DNA of 5,978 nt, taken from contig DASZHJ010000304.1 of NCBI GenBank assembly GCA_035938015.1, positions 1 to 5,978 on the forward strand, given 5' to 3'. Below, piece after piece: positions 5,267-5,978 of the stretch. Position 1 is the first letter of the stretch, and every line of letters starts with the position of its first letter. Made by a program: the position numbers and the translations under genes. Origin of the DNA: DASZHJ01 sp035938015 (GTDB taxonomy: Bacteria > Pseudomonadota > Alphaproteobacteria > ATCC43930 > CGMCC-115725). The notes beneath the pieces were generated by a model that saw only the letters and a program-made list of their open reading frames with translations, was not told the origin of the DNA and ran no database searches.

Positions 5267-5978
5267 ATGCCCGCGCGCAGTACCAATCGAGACGACTATC
5301 AGCGCGTACCGCGGCCCGTGGCCGCCATGGCCAAGGATTTCCCGAACGGCTTTGTGATCGCCCCGCACAGTCACCCGCGGGCTCAACTGGTCTACGCCGC
5401 TGACGGCGTCATGCGCGTGATCTCGCCGCTGGGCGCCTGGGTAGTGCCGCCGCTGCGCGCGGCATGGATCCCGGCGGGCATCGAGCACGAGGTGCGCATG
5501 GGCGGCTCGGTCGCCATGCGCACACTCTACATAGACCCCAAGGCAGCACCGCCCGCGCTCGCTGCCTGCACCGTAATCGAGGTGACATCGCTGCTGCGCG
5601 CGCTCATTCTGCGCGCCGTCGAGGAGCCCATCGAGTACGATGAGGCCGGCGCGGCCGGGCTGGTGATGGCGCTCATCCTGAAGGAACTCGCAAGCGCGAC
5701 CACGGTGCCCCTCAGAATTCCGCTCCCTTCGGATCCCCGGCTGGCAACCCTCTGCCGCGCTCTTCTCGATCACCCCGCCAAGGGCCACACTCTCGACGCC
5801 TGGGCCGAACGTGTCGGCGCTAGCGCCCGCACGCTGGCGCGGCTTTTCCAGCGGGAGACCGGCATGGGGTTCACGCAATGGCGGCAGCAGGTGCGGCTCG
5901 CCGAGGCCGTCGGTCGGCTCGCCAAGGGGAACTCCGTAGCGCGAGTCGCGGAAAGCCTCGGCTACGGCAGTGCAAGCG
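5267..5978 (+). CDS. AraC-family transcriptional regulator with N-terminal cupin domain (partial at window end)
   Basis: A DNA-binding regulator, 237 residues visible, with the end cut off by the window. Residues about 27-92 form an AraC-type cupin ligand-binding domain (VIAPHSHPRAQLVYAADGVM, WVVPPLRAAWIPAGIEHEV), with H34, H36, Q40 and H74 at typical cupin positions. The first helix-turn-helix is LDAWAERVGASARTLARLFQRETGM (about 176-200). The second begins at NSVARVAESLGYGSAS and is interrupted at the window edge in the recognition helix. The domain order and the DYQRVPRP start resemble the NimR (YeaM) group, whose E. coli member sits divergently to an MFS gene and controls it. The same arrangement here suggests control of the transporter-dipeptidase unit. 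The start at 5267 has no strong ribosome site; an in-frame ATG pair at 5204/5207 would add about 20 residues of unfamiliar sequence and is less likely. The gene is intact as far as visible. Confidence 0.88.
   Translation, partial: MPARSTNRDDYQRVPRPVAAMAKDFPNGFVIAPHSHPRAQLVYAADGVMRVISPLGAWVVPPLRAAWIPAGIEHEVRMGGSVAMRTLYIDPKAAPPALAACTVIEVTSLLRALILRAVEEPIEYDEAGAAGLVMALILKELASATTVPLRIPLPSDPRLATLCRALLDHPAKGHTLDAWAERVGASARTLARLFQRETGMGFTQWRQQVRLAEAVGRLAKGNSVARVAESLGYGSAS

Noticed and set aside
3862..5403. Long plus-strand open frame of 513 codons opposite the dipeptidase start, MFS gene and AraC start
   Set aside because: It is antisense to two well-supported genes. Its product is dominated by Arg, His, Glu, Gln and Ala without any fold or motif, as expected from the complement of GC-rich codons.

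Overview
This GC-rich window with dense coding looks like an alphaproteobacterial chromosome, most likely from the Rhodospirillales/Hyphomicrobiales area. That is an inference from the gene families: a cyclase-TolB_N-TPR protein, a PAS protein of the PAS_5 kind, a DUF4910-type aminopeptidase remnant, and an M19 dipeptidase with an MFS partner. I see no RNA genes, insertion sequences, CRISPR arrays or clear intrinsic terminators.

Layout. (1) Bases 2-217 (+) are the C-terminal end of an MBL-fold hydrolase with its winged-helix tail. (2) A 50-bp gap holds phased GATC sites and a small inverted repeat. (3) Bases 268-2307 (+) encode a 679-residue class III adenylate cyclase with one membrane segment, an Ala/Pro/Gln linker, a TolB_N-like domain and TPRs. 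(4) Bases 2323-2936 are a decayed island: the C-terminal part of a PAS protein on the minus strand and the C-terminal part of a DUF4910/M28-like aminopeptidase on the plus strand, joined at their broken 5' sides. (5) Bases 5178-2952 (-) form a two-gene unit, an MFS transporter followed 19 bp later by an M19 dipeptidase, each with a strong Shine-Dalgarno sequence. (6) From 5267 (+) a divergent AraC-family regulator with a cupin sensor domain runs off the window end.

How the genes fit together. The AraC / MFS / dipeptidase arrangement resembles a small regulated transport-and-hydrolysis module. The regulator probably controls the divergent transporter-dipeptidase operon from the short shared intergenic region, where a perfect 5-bp-arm inverted repeat lies. 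The substrate cannot be read from sequence; a dipeptide, a peptide-like compound or an export substrate are all possible. The cyclase is an independent signalling gene: a cytoplasmic cAMP-producing head anchored in the membrane, with a probably periplasmic protein-interaction tail.

The most interesting points are the head-to-head junction of two 5'-truncated genes (a likely deletion scar), the dipeptidase's replacement of the canonical HxD metal motif by HxC, and the AraC-MFS-M19 module itself. I did not find a convincing wholly new system.
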